DNA of 5,830 bases from Hyphomicrobiaceae bacterium (GTDB lineage Bacteria; Pseudomonadota; Alphaproteobacteria; Rhizobiales; Hyphomicrobiaceae): assembly GCA_025359005.1 (NCBI GenBank), contig JANYHP010000058.1:1-5830 (forward strand). Reading direction: 5' to 3'. Of the stretch, positions 5,158 to 5,830 are shown piece by piece; position 1 is the stretch's first letter, and every line of letters begins with the position of its first letter. The translations under genes were made by a program, and so were the position numbers. Below the pieces are notes generated by a model. It had not been told where the DNA came from and made no database searches. It saw nothing but the letters and a program-made list of their open reading frames with translations.

Positions 5158-5830
5158 TCCACGGCTCCGATCATGTGCCGCGGGGTGCGCGCGGCGCCGT
5201 CCTGGCCATCGGCAATTTCGACGGTGTGCATCGCGGCCATCAGGTGTTGCTGGCGCGCGCACGGGCGATTGCAAAGCCGTTGGCGGCGCCGGCTGGCGTG
5301 CTCGCGTTCGAGCCACATCCGCGGACGCTGTTCCAGCCTGATCGCCCGCACTTCCTGTTGACCACCATGACCGAGCGCATCGCCCTGTTCCGCCGCTTCG
5401 GCATGGACCTGACCGTTGTGCTGCCGTTCAACCGCGCGCTCGCGGGCCTTTCTGCCGAACATTTCGTCGAACGTGTGCTGGTCGCCGGCCTCGGCATTCG
5501 CCACGCCGTCATCGGCTACGATTTCCACTTCGGCAAGGATCGCGGCGGCTCGCCGGCTTATCTCGTGGCCGCCGGCAACGAGATGGGCTTCGGCGTCACC
5601 GTCGTCGATCCGGTGGCAGACGGCGGCGAGGTCGTTTCATCCAGCGCCATCCGTGCCGAGCTTGCGCAGGGCGACGTCGAGGGCGCGGCAAGCCTGCTTG
5701 GCCACACCTGGCGGGTCGCCGGCGTCGTCAAGGGTGGCGCGCATCGCGGCACCGGCATGGGCTATCCGACCGCTAACATTGGTCTCGCGCCGGGCATCGC
5801 GCTGGCACACGGCATCTACGCGGTTCGCGT
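5148..5830 (+). CDS. ribF: Bifunctional riboflavin kinase/FAD synthetase RibF (3' end cut off)
   Basis: RibF phosphorylates riboflavin to FMN and adenylates FMN to FAD in the cytoplasm. The 227 codons visible contain the whole N-terminal FMN adenylyltransferase domain and the beginning of the kinase domain. The nucleotidyltransferase motifs are clear: AIGNFDGVHRGHQ with HRGH at 28-31, FEPHP (54-58), GYDFHFGKDRGG (123-134) and SSSAIR (164-169), a variant of the usual SSTxIR. The kinase domain opens with a glycine-rich GAHRGTGMGYPTANIG (197-212), including the PTAN metal/nucleotide-binding motif. The frame is open to the window edge; about 80-100 residues of the kinase domain are expected beyond it. 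The ATG lies within the end of the hydrolase gene (10-base overlap, different frame), implying cotranscription and coupling. No FMN riboswitch is seen upstream. Confidence 0.95.
   Translation, partial: MDVIHGSDHVPRGARGAVLAIGNFDGVHRGHQVLLARARAIAKPLAAPAGVLAFEPHPRTLFQPDRPHFLLTTMTERIALFRRFGMDLTVVLPFNRALAGLSAEHFVERVLVAGLGIRHAVIGYDFHFGKDRGGSPAYLVAAGNEMGFGVTVVDPVADGGEVVSSSAIRAELAQGDVEGAASLLGHTWRVAGVVKGGAHRGTGMGYPTANIGLAPGIALAHGIYAVR

Overview
The window looks like a chromosomal segment of a high-GC alphaproteobacterium, probably of the Hyphomicrobiales (Rhizobiales) type. Three things point there: the proton-translocating transhydrogenase alpha subunit is split into two genes (as in Rhodospirillum rubrum and rhizobia), a tiny aa3-type cytochrome c oxidase subunit IV of an alphaproteobacterial family sits at the head of that cluster, and codon use is strongly G/C in third positions. 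The species cannot be named from the sequence alone.

Layout. Two transcription blocks diverge from a gene-free stretch of about 320 bases (4022-4341). Leftwards, on the minus strand, the order is: a 47-residue CoxIV-like membrane peptide (4021-3878), pntAA (3735-2551), pntAB (2549-2169), a Uma2-family putative endonuclease (2134-1523) and pntB (1463-45). Rightwards, on the plus strand, lie a PhnP-like metallo-beta-lactamase-fold hydrolase (4342-5157) and ribF, the bifunctional riboflavin kinase/FMN adenylyltransferase (from 5148, cut by the window end).

How the genes work together. PntAA (NAD(H)-binding), PntAB (membrane) and PntB (membrane plus NADP(H)-binding) form the inner-membrane transhydrogenase, which uses the proton gradient to drive hydride transfer from NADH to NADP+. 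The CoxIV-like peptide belongs to the respiratory chain that builds this gradient. RibF makes FMN and FAD. The hydrolase and ribF overlap by 10 bases and are probably translationally coupled.

The most unusual point is the Uma2-family gene lodged between pntAB and pntB in the same orientation. Lesser points are a perfect inverted repeat in the leader of the CoxIV-like gene, a weak and possibly occluded start site for pntB, and loss of an expected cysteine in the hydrolase. I found no CRISPR array, insertion sequence, tRNA or rRNA, and no convincing undescribed system. The remaining long open frames are antisense or frame-shifted shadows of the genes listed.
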